This document shows, in pieces, positions 51,471 to 60,664 of a DNA stretch of 64,000 bases. The notes under the pieces were generated by a model that saw nothing but the letters and a program-made list of their open reading frames with translations, made no database searches and was not told where the DNA came from. Origin of the DNA: an uncultured Sphingomonas sp. (GTDB lineage: Bacteria > Pseudomonadota > Alphaproteobacteria > Sphingomonadales > Sphingomonadaceae); assembly GCF_913062585.1 (NCBI RefSeq), contig NZ_CAJXWX010000024.1, forward strand, positions 1 to 64,000, given 5' to 3'. The position numbers and the translations under genes were made by a program. The stretch's first letter is position 1; the number at the start of each line of letters is the position of its first letter.

Positions 51471-52882
51471 CGGCGCGCCTCGATGGCGCTCGCGAGACCA
51501 GCCGCCCATTTCGTGATGTCGCCCGCCCCCAGACAGACGATCATGTCGTCGGCCTGGATCGAGCCCGCCAGTTCCTCGGCCAGCGCATCGGCGTCGGCCA
51601 CCGTCGCGGTCGAGCGATGCCCGCGCCGCTTCAGCCCCTCGACCAGCGCATCGGCGTCGACGCCCTCGATCGGCTGTTCACCGGCCGCATAGACCGGCGT
51701 CACCAGCACACGGTCGGCGTCGTTGAAGGCGGTCTGGAACTCCTCCATCAGATTGCCGAGCCGGGTGAAGCGGTGCGGCTGCACCACCGCGATCACGCGA
51801 CCGCGCGCGCCTTCGCGAGCAGCGGCCAGCACCGCGCGGATCTCGACTGGATGATGGCCGTAATCGTCGATGACCGTCGCCGTGCCGCCGTCCACCGCGA
51901 TCTCACCGACCTTGGTGAAGCGCCGCTTCACGCCACCGAACTGGCCGAAACCCTGCTGGATGGTCGCGTCCGCGATGCCCAGTTCCAGCGCCACGCCAAT
52001 CGCAGCCAGCGCGTTCTGGACATTGTGGCGGCCGGGCATGGGCAGCTCGATCCCCTCGATCGAGCGGCTGGAGCCGTCGCGGTTGCGGATGATCGCCTCG
52101 AACCGATTGCCGCCGGGGATCGGCGTGACGTTGACGCCGCGGACGTCTGCCTGCGCCGAAAAGCCATAGGTCACGACGCGCCGGTCGCGCACGCGCGGCA
52201 GGATGTTCTGCACCTCGGGGTGATCGAGGCAGAGCAACGCCGCGCCGTAGAAGGGGACGTTCTCGACAAACTCGACGAACGCATCCTTCACCCGGTCGAA
52301 CGAGCCGTAATGGTCGAGATGTTCGGGGTCGATATTGGTCACGACCGCGATGGTGCCGTCCAGCCGCAGGAAACTGCCGTCGCTTTCGTCGGCCTCGACC
52401 ACCATCCAGTCGCTGGCGCCCAGACGCGCGTTCGAGCCGTAGCTGTTGATGATGCCGCCATTGATGACGGTCGGGTCCACCCCGCCCGCATCCAGCAGCG
52501 CGGCGACCATCGAGGTCGTCGTCGTCTTGCCATGCGTGCCCGCCACCGCGACGGTGGATTTCAGCCGCATCAGCTCGGCAAGCATCTCGGCGCGGCGCAC
52601 CACGGGGATGCGGCGTTCGAGCGCGGCTTCGACCTCGGGGTTCGACCGGGTGATCGCGGTCGAGGTAACGACCACCGCCGCATCGCCCAGATTGTCGGCG
52701 GCATGACCGATGGCGACCGCAATGCCCTTTTCACGCAGGCCCTGCACGACATAGCCCTCCGCCACGTCGGAGCCCTGCACGCGGTAGCCGAGATTCTTCA
52801 TCACCTCGGCAATGCCCGACATGCCGATGCCGCCGATGCCGACGAAATGGATCGTGCCGATATCCGTGGCGACGCCCTTCAT
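51467..52882 (-). CDS. murC: UDP-N-acetylmuramate--L-alanine ligase MurC
   Basis: 471 aa. It adds L-alanine to UDP-MurNAc. N-terminal [26 protein letters not shown] site [35 protein letters not shown] and [14 protein letters not shown] are the Mur ligase signatures. C-terminal domain includes [19 protein letters not shown] and [10 protein letters not shown]. It overlaps murG and murB at its ends. Confidence 0.97.
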   Translation of the reverse strand: MKGVATDIGTIHFVGIGGIGMSGIAEVMKNLGYRVQGSDVAEGYVVQGLREKGIAVAIGHAADNLGDAAVVVTSTAITRSNPEVEAALERRIPVVRRAEMLAELMRLKSTVAVAGTHGKTTTTSMVAALLDAGGVDPTVINGGIINSYGSNARLGASDWMVVEADESDGSFLRLDGTIAVVTNIDPEHLDHYGSFDRVKDAFVEFVENVPFYGAALLCLDHPEVQNILPRVRDRRVVTYGFSAQADVRGVNVTPIPGGNRFEAIIRNRDGSSRSIEGIELPMPGRHNVQNALAAIGVALELGIADATIQQGFGQFGGVKRRFTKVGEIAVDGGTATVIDDYGHHPVEIRAVLAAAREGARGRVIAVVQPHRFTRLGNLMEEFQTAFNDADRVLVTPVYAAGEQPIEGVDADALVEGLKRRGHRSTATVADADALAEELAGSIQADDMIVCLGAGDITKWAAGLASAIEARR

Positions 52883-54030
52883 GCGCCTGCTCCCGCCAAA
52901 TTCCCGTTCCTTTGCGATTTGCCGACCGGCAGGACCATGCGCGGTGCATCCAGGCTTTCGACCAGATCGGCGAGGTCGCTCGCCGCGTCGGGCCGTCCGC
53001 AGCTCCGCGCACGACCGGCCGCATTCTCCAGCGCCGCCGGGTCGAGGCCCAGCTTCTGCATCTGCTTGGCCAGCTCGACCGGCGTGAAATCTCCCTGCGC
53101 GATGGTACGCGCACCGCCCGCTTTCGTCATCTCGCGCGCATTCACCGTCTGGTGGTCGTCTGTCGCGGAGGGCAGCGGCACCAGGATCGCGGGCCGCCCC
53201 GCGACCGTCAGCTCGGCCAGCGTCGAGGCCCCAGCCCGTGCGATCACCAGATGCGCCCAGGCGAGCTGCTCGGGCAGGTCGGGCAGATAGGTGGCGAGGT
53301 CGGCCGGGATCTCATGCTCGGCGTATTTGGCGCGCACCGCGTCGATATCCTCGATCCGCGCCTGATGCGTCACCTGCAAACGCCGCCGGAAGGTGACGGG
53401 CAGCATGGCGAGGCCATCGGGCACGACCTGGGACAGGATGCTCGCCCCCTGGCTACCGCCGGTGACGAGGACGCGGAAAATGCCGTCCTCCTCCAGCAGC
53501 GGATAGGGCCGCGAGCGCAGCGCCAGCACCTGATCGCGGACCGGATTGCCGATCAGCCGCGTCTTGGCGGCGTGCTTGGCGCTCAGCCGCTGCGTATCTT
53601 CGTAAGATAGTGCGATCGCGTCGACCTTGCCCGCGACCAGCCGGTTCACCCGGCCCAGCACCGCATTCTGTTCATGGATCGCGGTCGGGATGCCCTCCGC
53701 GAACGCCGCCAGCAAAGCGGGCATCGCCGGATAGCCGCCAAAGCCGATCACCGCCGCCGGGCGGAAGGGCTTGTAGAGCTCGCGCGCCATCGCCCGGCCG
53801 CGCCACATCTCGCGCAGCGCCTTGGCCCAACCGACCGGCCCGCCCGCAAAGCGCCCGGCGGGCAGGACATGGGTCTGGATATCCTCGAACAGCCCCGGAA
53901 AGCGCACGCCGCGTGCATCCGACACCAGCGCCACGCGGTGGCCGCGCCGGGTCAGCTCGGCCGCGAGCGCAGCGGCGGGCACCATGTGGCCGCCGGTACC
54001 CCCGGCGGCGAGGACGAAGTTACGGCTCAT
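52879..54030 (-). CDS. murG: UDP-N-acetylglucosamine-MurNAc-pentapeptide transferase MurG
   Basis: 383 aa GT28 enzyme that adds GlcNAc to lipid I to make lipid [22 protein letters not shown] is the N-terminal glycine-rich signature; [16 protein letters not shown] and [15 protein letters not shown] follow; the donor site [16 protein letters not shown] and [34 protein letters not shown] are typical. ATG 54030 overlaps the ftsW stop. The C-terminus is extended with a variable tail. Confidence 0.96.
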   Translation of the reverse strand: MSRNFVLAAGGTGGHMVPAAALAAELTRRGHRVALVSDARGVRFPGLFEDIQTHVLPAGRFAGGPVGWAKALREMWRGRAMARELYKPFRPAAVIGFGGYPAMPALLAAFAEGIPTAIHEQNAVLGRVNRLVAGKVDAIALSYEDTQRLSAKHAAKTRLIGNPVRDQVLALRSRPYPLLEEDGIFRVLVTGGSQGASILSQVVPDGLAMLPVTFRRRLQVTHQARIEDIDAVRAKYAEHEIPADLATYLPDLPEQLAWAHLVIARAGASTLAELTVAGRPAILVPLPSATDDHQTVNAREMTKAGGARTIAQGDFTPVELAKQMQKLGLDPAALENAAGRARSCGRPDAASDLADLVESLDAPRMVLPVGKSQRNGNLAGAGA

Positions 54031-55259
54031 TGCCCGCTCCACCTGACTACATAGGGGCTGCGCGTCAGGAACGGATTGCGGCGGGTGAATGCCAGCAACA
54101 ACCCCATCCCGATCGACAGCGCGATCATCGACGAGCCGCCATAGCTGATGAACGGCAGGGTCATGCCCTTGGAGGGTGCGAGCCCCGTATTCACCGCCAT
54201 CGAGATCAGCGCCTGCGCGCCGAACTGCACGGCCAGCCCGGAGGCGGCGTAGAGCTTGAACTCGTCCTGTTCGTCAAGCAGCTTTACGAATACGCGAACC
54301 ACGATCGCCAGGAAGACGAGCGCGATGATGGCGCAGGCGATCAGCCCGAACTCCTCGCCGATCACCGAGAAGATATAGTCGGTATGCGCCTCCGGAAGGC
54401 CGAACTTCGCCGCCCCGCCGCCCGGGCCCGTGCCCGTCCAACCGCCCGCGGTCAGCGTGTTGTGCGCCGCATTCACCTGGAAATGGTCGGCCGCGCCCTC
54501 GCCATCGACATCGGGAAAGAGGAAGGCGTTGATGCGGTTCCGCGCCACGCTGTAGAACATATAGGCCATCACCAGCCCGACCGGCGCCAGCGACCCGATC
54601 GCCAGCATCGTGCGAACCGGCGTGCCGGAGATCATCAGCAGCGCGATCCAGACCAGGCAGAAGACGATGGTCTGCCCGAAATCGGGTTGCAGCATCAGCA
54701 GCCCGGCGACCAACGCGGTCATCGCCATGGTAATGAGCGTGGCGGGCAGATCCTTTTCCTTGGCCCGCAGCGACAGGATCCACGCGGTCGTCACGATGAA
54801 CATGGGCTTGAGGAATTCGGACGGCTGGAACTGCGCGATGCCGAAACCCACCCAGCGCCGCGCGCCGTTGATCGACACGCCGATAAAGGGAGTCAGGGCG
54901 AGGATGGCGATCAGCACGCCCGTGCCCAGCACCGCCATGCGCCGCGCCGTGACGACCGGCAGCATCGAGACGATGAACAAGACGGGCAGCGAGACGCCGA
55001 CCCACATCACCTGTCGCCAGAAATAATAAAGCGGCGCAAACTTCCGGTGCTCGCCCGAATAGCGCATCGCCGTCGCCGGGCTGGCGGCGGCGACCGCGAT
55101 CAGGCCGATCGCGATCAGGAACAGAGTGAGCAACAGCAGCACCCGGTCGATATCCCAAAACCAGGTGCCCAGCGGCGATCGGTCGCCACGCCCGCCGCGT
55201 CCCTTGATCGAACCGATCAGGCCGGGGCGCGGGGTGGTCTTGGCGGTACGGTCCTTCAC
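54027..55259 (-). CDS. ftsW: Septal SEDS glycosyltransferase FtsW
   Basis: 410 aa, GTG start overlapping the murD stop. Polytopic SEDS protein: several membrane segments from about residue 37, then PVVTARRMAVLGTG..., INGARRWVGFGIAQFQPSEFLKP (the SEDS signature) and LTAGGWTGTGPGGG..LPEAHTDYIFSVIGEE. The C-terminal ends TLPFISYGGSSMIALSIGMGLLLA. It polymerises glycan at the septum with FtsI. Confidence 0.95.
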   Translation of the reverse strand: MKDRTAKTTPRPGLIGSIKGRGGRGDRSPLGTWFWDIDRVLLLLTLFLIAIGLIAVAAASPATAMRYSGEHRKFAPLYYFWRQVMWVGVSLPVLFIVSMLPVVTARRMAVLGTGVLIAILALTPFIGVSINGARRWVGFGIAQFQPSEFLKPMFIVTTAWILSLRAKEKDLPATLITMAMTALVAGLLMLQPDFGQTIVFCLVWIALLMISGTPVRTMLAIGSLAPVGLVMAYMFYSVARNRINAFLFPDVDGEGAADHFQVNAAHNTLTAGGWTGTGPGGGAAKFGLPEAHTDYIFSVIGEEFGLIACAIIALVFLAIVVRVFVKLLDEQDEFKLYAASGLAVQFGAQALISMAVNTGLAPSKGMTLPFISYGGSSMIALSIGMGLLLAFTRRNPFLTRSPYVVRWSGQ

Positions 55260-56656
55260 GGCAAAGCCTCCACCGCCGCGCGGAAGGCGTCGCCCCGCGC
55301 TTCGTAATCGCGGAACTGGTCGAAGCTGGCGCAGGCCGGGGACAGCAGCACCGTGTCACCGGGCCTCGCCGCCGCCGCCGCATGGCCGACCGCCGTCTCG
55401 AGCGTGCCCGACTGCTCGACCACGGGCACCTTGTCCTTCAACAAGTCGAAGAACAGCGGCGCCGCCTCGCCGATCGTATAGGCCGCGACGACATGATCCA
55501 GATGCGCGGCACAGGCGTCGAGATCGTCGCCTTTGCGCTTGCCGCCGACGATCCAGTGGACGCGCGGGAAGGCGGCGAGCGCGGGCGCGGTGGATTCGGG
55601 GTTGGTCGCCTTGGAATCGTTGACGAACGCCACGCCGGCCCGGGTCGCGACATGCTGCATCCGGTGCGGCAGGCTGGCATAGCTCGCCAGGCCCGCTTCG
55701 ATAACGTCCTCGGGGATGCCGAGCGCGTGGGCGACCGCAATCGCGGCCTGTGCGTTCTGGGCATTGTGCGGGCCTTGCAGCGCGGGCCACCGGCGCTGGT
55801 CGATCACGCCCGGCGCGATGGTGACGAGATCGTCGGTCCGCCCGGCCAGTCCTTGCGCGATATTGGTCGAGGCTTCGTCGCCCGTGCCGACCACCGCGAC
55901 ATGGCCCGCCGACTGCATCGCGAACAACCGCGCCTTGGACGCGGCATAGCCCGCAAATCCGTCATAGCGGTCGAGATGATCGGGCGTGATGTTGAGCAGC
56001 ACCGCGACGTCGCAGTCCAGGCTCTGCGTCAGGTCGATCTGATAGCTGGACAGCTCCAGCACATAGACCCCGCCCTCGGGCAACGGTTCCTGCCCCAGGA
56101 TCGGCAGGCCGATATTGCCGCCCATCAGCGTCGGCACGCCCGCCGTCTTCAGGATGTGGTGGACCAGCGCCGTCGTAGTCGACTTGCCGTTGGTGCCAGT
56201 GATGCCGACGACCTTGTGCGGCGGCAGGTCTTTGCGCGCTTGGGCAAAGAGTTCGATATCGCCGATCACCGGCACGCCCGCCGCCCGCGCGGCAGCGGCG
56301 AGCGGATGCGTGTTCAGCGGCACGCCCGGCGACACGACCAGCGCGTCGAAACCGGCCAGATCGTCAAGCGGCGCGATGGTCAGATCCTCCCCGGCACGGG
56401 GAGGGGGACCGCCAGCCGCAGGCTGGTGGTGGAGGGGGGCTTCGGCAGAGGGTATCGCTGGTGGCGCGCCCCCTCCACCAGCTTCGCTGGTCCCCCTCCC
56501 CGTGCCGGGGAGGATTGCCTCGCGCTTGGCGGGATCGCTGTCCCAGGCGACCACGCTTGCCCCGCCCGCCAGCAGCGCCGAAACGGTTGCGGCGCCGGAG
56601 CGTGCAAGCCCCAGCACCGCGTAACGTTTCCCCGCCCAGTCGCGCAAAACGATCAT
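55256..56656 (-). CDS. murD: UDP-N-acetylmuramoylalanine--D-glutamate ligase MurD with an in-frame repeat insertion
   Basis: 466 aa. It adds D-glutamate to UDP-MurNAc-Ala. Usual features: N-terminal [31 protein letters not shown] site [34 protein letters not shown] and [20 protein letters not shown] with VGGKRKGDD. Residues 48-91 ([20 protein letters not shown] then [20 protein letters not shown] then AGED) are not Mur-like; they are encoded by palindromic repeat copy F (56384-56515), inserted in the N-terminal domain before [12 protein letters not shown]. The frame is kept, so the ligase is probably active. ATGA overlaps mraY. Confidence 0.95.
   Translation of the reverse strand: MIVLRDWAGKRYAVLGLARSGAATVSALLAGGASVVAWDSDPAKREAILPGTGRGTSEAGGGGAPPAIPSAEAPLHHQPAAGGPPPRAGEDLTIAPLDDLAGFDALVVSPGVPLNTHPLAAAARAAGVPVIGDIELFAQARKDLPPHKVVGITGTNGKSTTTALVHHILKTAGVPTLMGGNIGLPILGQEPLPEGGVYVLELSSYQIDLTQSLDCDVAVLLNITPDHLDRYDGFAGYAASKARLFAMQSAGHVAVVGTGDEASTNIAQGLAGRTDDLVTIAPGVIDQRRWPALQGPHNAQNAQAAIAVAHALGIPEDVIEAGLASYASLPHRMQHVATRAGVAFVNDSKATNPESTAPALAAFPRVHWIVGGKRKGDDLDACAAHLDHVVAAYTIGEAAPLFFDLLKDKVPVVEQSGTLETAVGHAAAAARPGDTVLLSPACASFDQFRDYEARGDAFRAAVEALP
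56384..56515. repeat. Hairpin-rich palindromic element, copy F, inside murD
   Basis: 132 bp = 44 codons. The ends 56384-56410 and 56489-56515 are a perfect 27-bp inverted repeat (outer part ATCCTCCCCGGCACGGGGAG). Side hairpins are CCAGCCgcaGGCTGG and CCAGCttcGCTGG, and a 12-bp middle stem TGGTGGAGGGGG/CCCCCTCCACCA closes the fold. No stop codon in the murD frame. Same family as copies A-E. Confidence 0.95.
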
Positions 56657-57723
56657 CGCAGCTTCAACGTCGACAGGCCCGCCAGCGCCAGCACGAAGGC
56701 GATGATCCAGAAGCGGATCACCACGGTCGGCTCCGACCAGCCGAGCTGTTCGAAATGATGGTGGATCGGCGCCATGCGGAACACCCGCTTGCCGGTCCGC
56801 TTGTAGAAAAAGACCTGGATGATGACCGACATCGCCTCGACCACGAACAGGCCGCCGATGATGCCCAGCACGATCTCGTGATGCGCGACGACCGCGATGG
56901 TGCCGAGCGCGCCGCCCAGCGCCAGGCTGCCGGTGTCGCCCATGAACACCGCCGCCGGGGGCGCGTTGAACCACAGGAAGGCGAGGCCTGCGCCCACCAC
57001 CGCGCCGCAGAAGATCGCCAGCTCGCCCGCGCCCGGGACATGCGGAATGCCCAGATAATCGGCGAACTTCACGTTACCGGCCAGATAGACGATGACCATG
57101 AACGCGACGCTGGCGATGATGACCGGCATGGTCGCCAGCCCGTCGAGACCGTCGGTCAGGTTCACCGCGTTGCCGAACGCCACGATCGTGAAGGCGGCGA
57201 ACAGCGGGTAGAAATAACCGAGGTCGATATACATGCGCGAGGTGAAGGGCAGGTACAGATGCGGGCCGTTCTGCCCCATGATGATCCACGCCGCGATCCC
57301 GGCGATGGCGAATTCCAGCAACAGCCGGGTCCGCCCCGAAACACCGGCGGTCGAGGCCTTCCGCACCTTGTCATAATCGTCGAGGAACCCGATCGCGCCG
57401 AAGCCCAGGGTCACGAACAGGCAGGCCCAGACGAAGGGGTTGAAGACGTTCATCCAGATCAGGATGGACAGCGTCATGCTGGTCAGGATCATCAGTCCGC
57501 CCATGGTCGGCGTGCCGCGCTTGGCGAGGTGCGTCTGCGGCCCGTCGGCACGGATCGGCTGCCCCTTGCCCTGGCGGACGCGCAGCCAGCCGATGAAGCG
57601 CGGCCCGATGATCAGGCCGATGAACAGCGCGGTCGCCACGGTCGCGCCGGTGCGGAACGACTGGTAACGGATGAGGTTGAGAAGCCCCGGAAAACCGAGA
57701 TGCTCCGCGATCCAGTACAGCAT
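56653..57723 (-). CDS. mraY: Phospho-N-acetylmuramoyl-pentapeptide-transferase MraY
   Basis: 356 aa, ten or so membrane segments. It makes lipid I on undecaprenyl phosphate. Signature residues: [21 protein letters not shown] (DDxx), [14 protein letters not shown] and [22 protein letters not shown], plus [15 protein letters not shown]. Its stop overlaps the murD start; murF lies 5 bases upstream. Confidence 0.97.
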   Translation of the reverse strand: MLYWIAEHLGFPGLLNLIRYQSFRTGATVATALFIGLIIGPRFIGWLRVRQGKGQPIRADGPQTHLAKRGTPTMGGLMILTSMTLSILIWMNVFNPFVWACLFVTLGFGAIGFLDDYDKVRKASTAGVSGRTRLLLEFAIAGIAAWIIMGQNGPHLYLPFTSRMYIDLGYFYPLFAAFTIVAFGNAVNLTDGLDGLATMPVIIASVAFMVIVYLAGNVKFADYLGIPHVPGAGELAIFCGAVVGAGLAFLWFNAPPAAVFMGDTGSLALGGALGTIAVVAHHEIVLGIIGGLFVVEAMSVIIQVFFYKRTGKRVFRMAPIHHHFEQLGWSEPTVVIRFWIIAFVLALAGLSTLKLR

Positions 57724-57728
57724 CTAAC

Positions 57729-59102
57729 TCACGCCCCGCCCGTTGCGGCGTCGTCGCGCAGGGCCGCGACGACACGCGACAGGCCTACGCCGTTCGACCC
57801 CTTGATCAGCACCGCGTCATCCGGTGCGATGATATCGGCCAGCACCTCGCGCGCGGCCTTCGCGTCTGCCACATGGACGAAATCGACCCGCCCCTCAAGC
57901 GCGGCGGCCAGCGGCGCCATCGATTCGCCGACCAGCAGCGCCTTTTCGACGCGCGCCGCGACAATCGGCTCGGCCAGCCCCGCGTGATACTCGGCGGAGT
58001 CCTCGCCCAGCTCGCGCATCTCGCCCAGCACCGCGACATGGCGGCCCGGCTCCTCGGCCAGCACGGCCAAGGTCGCGCGCATCGAGGCGGGGTTGGCATT
58101 GTAGCTTTCGTCGATGACCAGCGCGCCGTTCGCCGCCCGGAACCGCGCGCCGCGCCCGGCAAGCCCGCCAAGCTCGGCCAGCGCCAGGCCCGCCAGGCCC
58201 AGATCGCCGCCCGCCGCATCGACCGCCGCCAGCACGGCCAGTGCGTTGGACACCCAATGCCGTCCCGGCTGCGAAAGCGTGAAGTTCAGTTCCTTGTCGC
58301 CCAGCTTCGCGGTGACGAAGCTGCCGCCATTAGGCCCGCGCATCGCCTCGAGGGCGCGGACATCGGCGGCGGGATCGAAGCCGAAGGTCACGATGCGGTC
58401 GGCATAGGGCTTGGCCGCCGCGATCAGGCGGTCGCAGTGCGGGCTGTCATAGGGCAGGATCGCCGTGCCGCCCGGCTGAAGCCCCTGAAAAATCTCGCCC
58501 TTGGCATCGGCAATAGCGGACTCGTCGGGGAAGAATTCGGTATGCGCGGGCGCGATGGCCGTGATGATCGCAATATGCGGGCGGACCATCGCGGTCAGGG
58601 CGGATAGTTCGCCCGCATGGTTCATGCCCATCTCGAACACGCCTGCGCGGACGCCCTGCGGCATCCGCGCCAGGCTCAGCGGCACGCCGGTATGGTTGTT
58701 GTAGCTCTTGACCGAGCGATGCACCGCGCCCCGCCAGCCGCGTTCGAGCGCGGCATAGAGCGCCTCCTTCGCGCTGGTCTTGCCGACCGATCCCGTCACG
58801 CCGATGATCGTCGCCTGGGTCCGGGCTCGGCTCGCGCGCGCGAGATCCTCCAGCGCGCGGAAGCTGTCGGCGACACGGACATGGGGATGGTCGGTCGGCT
58901 GGCTGACCAGCGCGCCCGCCGCCCCTTGTGCAAAGGCCTGGTCGAGGAAGCGATGGCCATCGGTCGCCTCGCCGGTCATGGCGACGAACAGGTCGCCCGA
59001 CCCCACTTCGCGGCTGTCGAAGGCGACGCCCGAGACGGCGAAGTCGGTCGACGCGGTGCCGCCGGTCGCGTCCGCGATGTCACGCGCGGTCCAAAGGCTC
59101 AT
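57729..59102 (-). CDS. murF: UDP-N-acetylmuramoyl-tripeptide--D-alanyl-D-alanine ligase MurF
   Basis: 457 aa. It adds D-Ala-D-Ala to the UDP-MurNAc-tripeptide. VSGVAFDSREVGSGDLFVAM, IIGVTGSVGKTSAKEALYAAL (ATP-binding P-loop), VFEMGMNHAGEL, VIDESYNANPASMRATLAVLAE and VLGEMRELGEDS match MurF. The ATG 59102 overlaps the stop of the 42-codon smORF upstream (ATGA), so it is translated through that gene. Confidence 0.96.
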   Translation of the reverse strand: MSLWTARDIADATGGTASTDFAVSGVAFDSREVGSGDLFVAMTGEATDGHRFLDQAFAQGAAGALVSQPTDHPHVRVADSFRALEDLARASRARTQATIIGVTGSVGKTSAKEALYAALERGWRGAVHRSVKSYNNHTGVPLSLARMPQGVRAGVFEMGMNHAGELSALTAMVRPHIAIITAIAPAHTEFFPDESAIADAKGEIFQGLQPGGTAILPYDSPHCDRLIAAAKPYADRIVTFGFDPAADVRALEAMRGPNGGSFVTAKLGDKELNFTLSQPGRHWVSNALAVLAAVDAAGGDLGLAGLALAELGGLAGRGARFRAANGALVIDESYNANPASMRATLAVLAEEPGRHVAVLGEMRELGEDSAEYHAGLAEPIVAARVEKALLVGESMAPLAAALEGRVDFVHVADAKAAREVLADIIAPDDAVLIKGSNGVGLSRVVAALRDDAATGGA

Positions 59103-59227
59103 TTGCGCTCCTCGGGAGTCTTGGCGCCGTAGTGCAGCGACAATTTGGGGCGCACCCGGGCAGGCGCTTCCGGCTGGGCCGTATCCGTCGCCGGCACGGG
59201 CGGAGTCTTGGTCGTCTTGGCGCTCAT
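59099..59227 (-). CDS. Conserved-looking smORF between murE and murF, unknown function
   Basis: 42 aa: MSAKTTKTPPVPATDTAQPE then APARVRPKLSLHYGAKTPEERK. The ATG (59227) overlaps the murE stop (59224-59226) and its TGA (59099-59101) overlaps the murF ATG, both as ATGA, so translation is coupled at both ends. Basic and proline-rich, no signal peptide or membrane helix, so probably a cytoplasmic or disordered partner. No family is known to me. Confidence 0.75.
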   Translation of the reverse strand: MSAKTTKTPPVPATDTAQPEAPARVRPKLSLHYGAKTPEERK

Positions 59228-60654
59228 GCCGCGCACTCCCGCGCGACGGCGACATCGTCAAAGGGCAGGACGAGGTCGCCGACGATCTGGCCCTGCTCAT
59301 GCCCCTTGCCCGCGATCAGGACGATATCCTGCTCGCCTGCCTCGGCGATGGCGGCAGCAATGGCCTCCCGCCGGTCGCCGATCTCGATCGCGCCGGTGGC
59401 ACCCCGCATCACCTGCGCACGGATCGCGGCGGGATCCTCGGTCCGGGGATTGTCGTCGGTCACGATCACCCGGTCGGCCTGCATCGAAGCGACCTGCCCC
59501 ATCACCTCCCGCTTGCCCGCATCGCGGTCGCCGCCCGCGCCGAACACCACGATCAGCCGCCCGGCCGTATGGGGCTTCAAGGCCGCGATCGCCGCCTCCA
59601 GCGCATCGGGGGTATGGGCATAGTCGATATAGACCGGCGCGCCGCTCCGCGCGATGGCGGCCCGCTCCAGCCGCCCGCGCACCGGCTGCAACCGGGCGAG
59701 GTTGGCGATGGTCGCCGCCACATCCCCGCCGGTCGCGATGACCAGCCCGGCGGATACCAGCGCATTGGCCGCCTGATAGGCACCGATCAACGGCAGCTGT
59801 ACCTTGTGAATCTGGCCATGCTCGTCCTCGATCACCAGCCCCTGGCCCAGCAGCGTCGGATGCCGCTCGACCAGCTTCAGCGTCGATCCGCGTTCGCCCA
59901 CCGTCACCAGCCTGTTGCCACGCGCCCGCGCCAGGTCGATCACCCGCCCGCTCTCGACGACATCGGCCCAGACGACCGCCGTGCCCTCGGGCGACAGCAC
60001 CTCGGAGAATAGCCGCATCTTGGCCGCGAGATAGGCGCCCATATCGCCATGATAGTCGAGGTGATCGCGCGACAGGTTGGTGAACGCCGCCGCCGACACC
60101 TCCAGCCCTTCGGTCCGATACTGGGTCAGGCCGTGGCTCGACGCCTCGAAGGCCAAGTGGGTCACGCCCTCGCGCGCTAAGCCGGCGACGTTGGACAGGA
60201 AGGTCACGACATCAGGCGTGGTCAGCCCGGTATAGGTCCGCTCGTCGGCGGTGGTGACGCCGAGCGTGCCGATCGAGGCGGCGTGATGCCCCGCCATGCG
60301 CCAGAGCTGGCGCGTCATCTCGACGGTCGAGGTCTTGCCGTTGGTCCCGGTCACCGCCACCGCCGTCGCCGGGAAGGGCGCGAAGAACGCCGCCGCCAGC
60401 CGGGCAAAGGCCGCACGCGGCTCGTCGGAGGCGATGTGGACCGCGCCCTGGACCTTCACGCCCGGCCGCGCGACGACCGCCACCGCGCCGCTGCGCACCG
60501 CATCGGCGATGAAGTCCTCGCCATTGACCCGCGCGCCCTGGAACGCACCGAAGACGGTGCCAGGCGCGACCTTGCGATGGTCGATCGCAAAACCGGAGAC
60601 GAGGGCGTCGCCGCCCTCGCCCGTGATGCCGTGATCCAGCTGGTTCAGCCTCAT
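59224..60654 (-). CDS. murE: UDP-N-acetylmuramoylalanyl-D-glutamate--2,6-diaminopimelate ligase MurE
   Basis: 476 aa. It adds meso-DAP to UDP-MurNAc-dipeptide. TAVAVTGTNGKTSTVEMTRQLW is the ATP site, HLAFEASSHGLTQYRTEGL and LDYHGDMGAYLAAKMRLF follow, YIDYAHTPDALEAAIAALKPH is conserved, and VTDDNPRTEDPAAIRAQVM contains the DNPR motif that selects meso-DAP. The start ATG 60654 follows ftsI after 10 bases (SD GAGAGG). Confidence 0.97.
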   Translation of the reverse strand: MRLNQLDHGITGEGGDALVSGFAIDHRKVAPGTVFGAFQGARVNGEDFIADAVRSGAVAVVARPGVKVQGAVHIASDEPRAAFARLAAAFFAPFPATAVAVTGTNGKTSTVEMTRQLWRMAGHHAASIGTLGVTTADERTYTGLTTPDVVTFLSNVAGLAREGVTHLAFEASSHGLTQYRTEGLEVSAAAFTNLSRDHLDYHGDMGAYLAAKMRLFSEVLSPEGTAVVWADVVESGRVIDLARARGNRLVTVGERGSTLKLVERHPTLLGQGLVIEDEHGQIHKVQLPLIGAYQAANALVSAGLVIATGGDVAATIANLARLQPVRGRLERAAIARSGAPVYIDYAHTPDALEAAIAALKPHTAGRLIVVFGAGGDRDAGKREVMGQVASMQADRVIVTDDNPRTEDPAAIRAQVMRGATGAIEIGDRREAIAAAIAEAGEQDIVLIAGKGHEQGQIVGDLVLPFDDVAVARECAA

Positions 60655-60664
60655 GCCGCGCCTC

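Noticed and set aside
56384..56515. Frameshift or pseudogenisation of murD
   Set aside because: The insertion is 132 bp, keeps the frame and has no stops; all Mur ligase motifs on both sides are intact and the cluster remains coupled.
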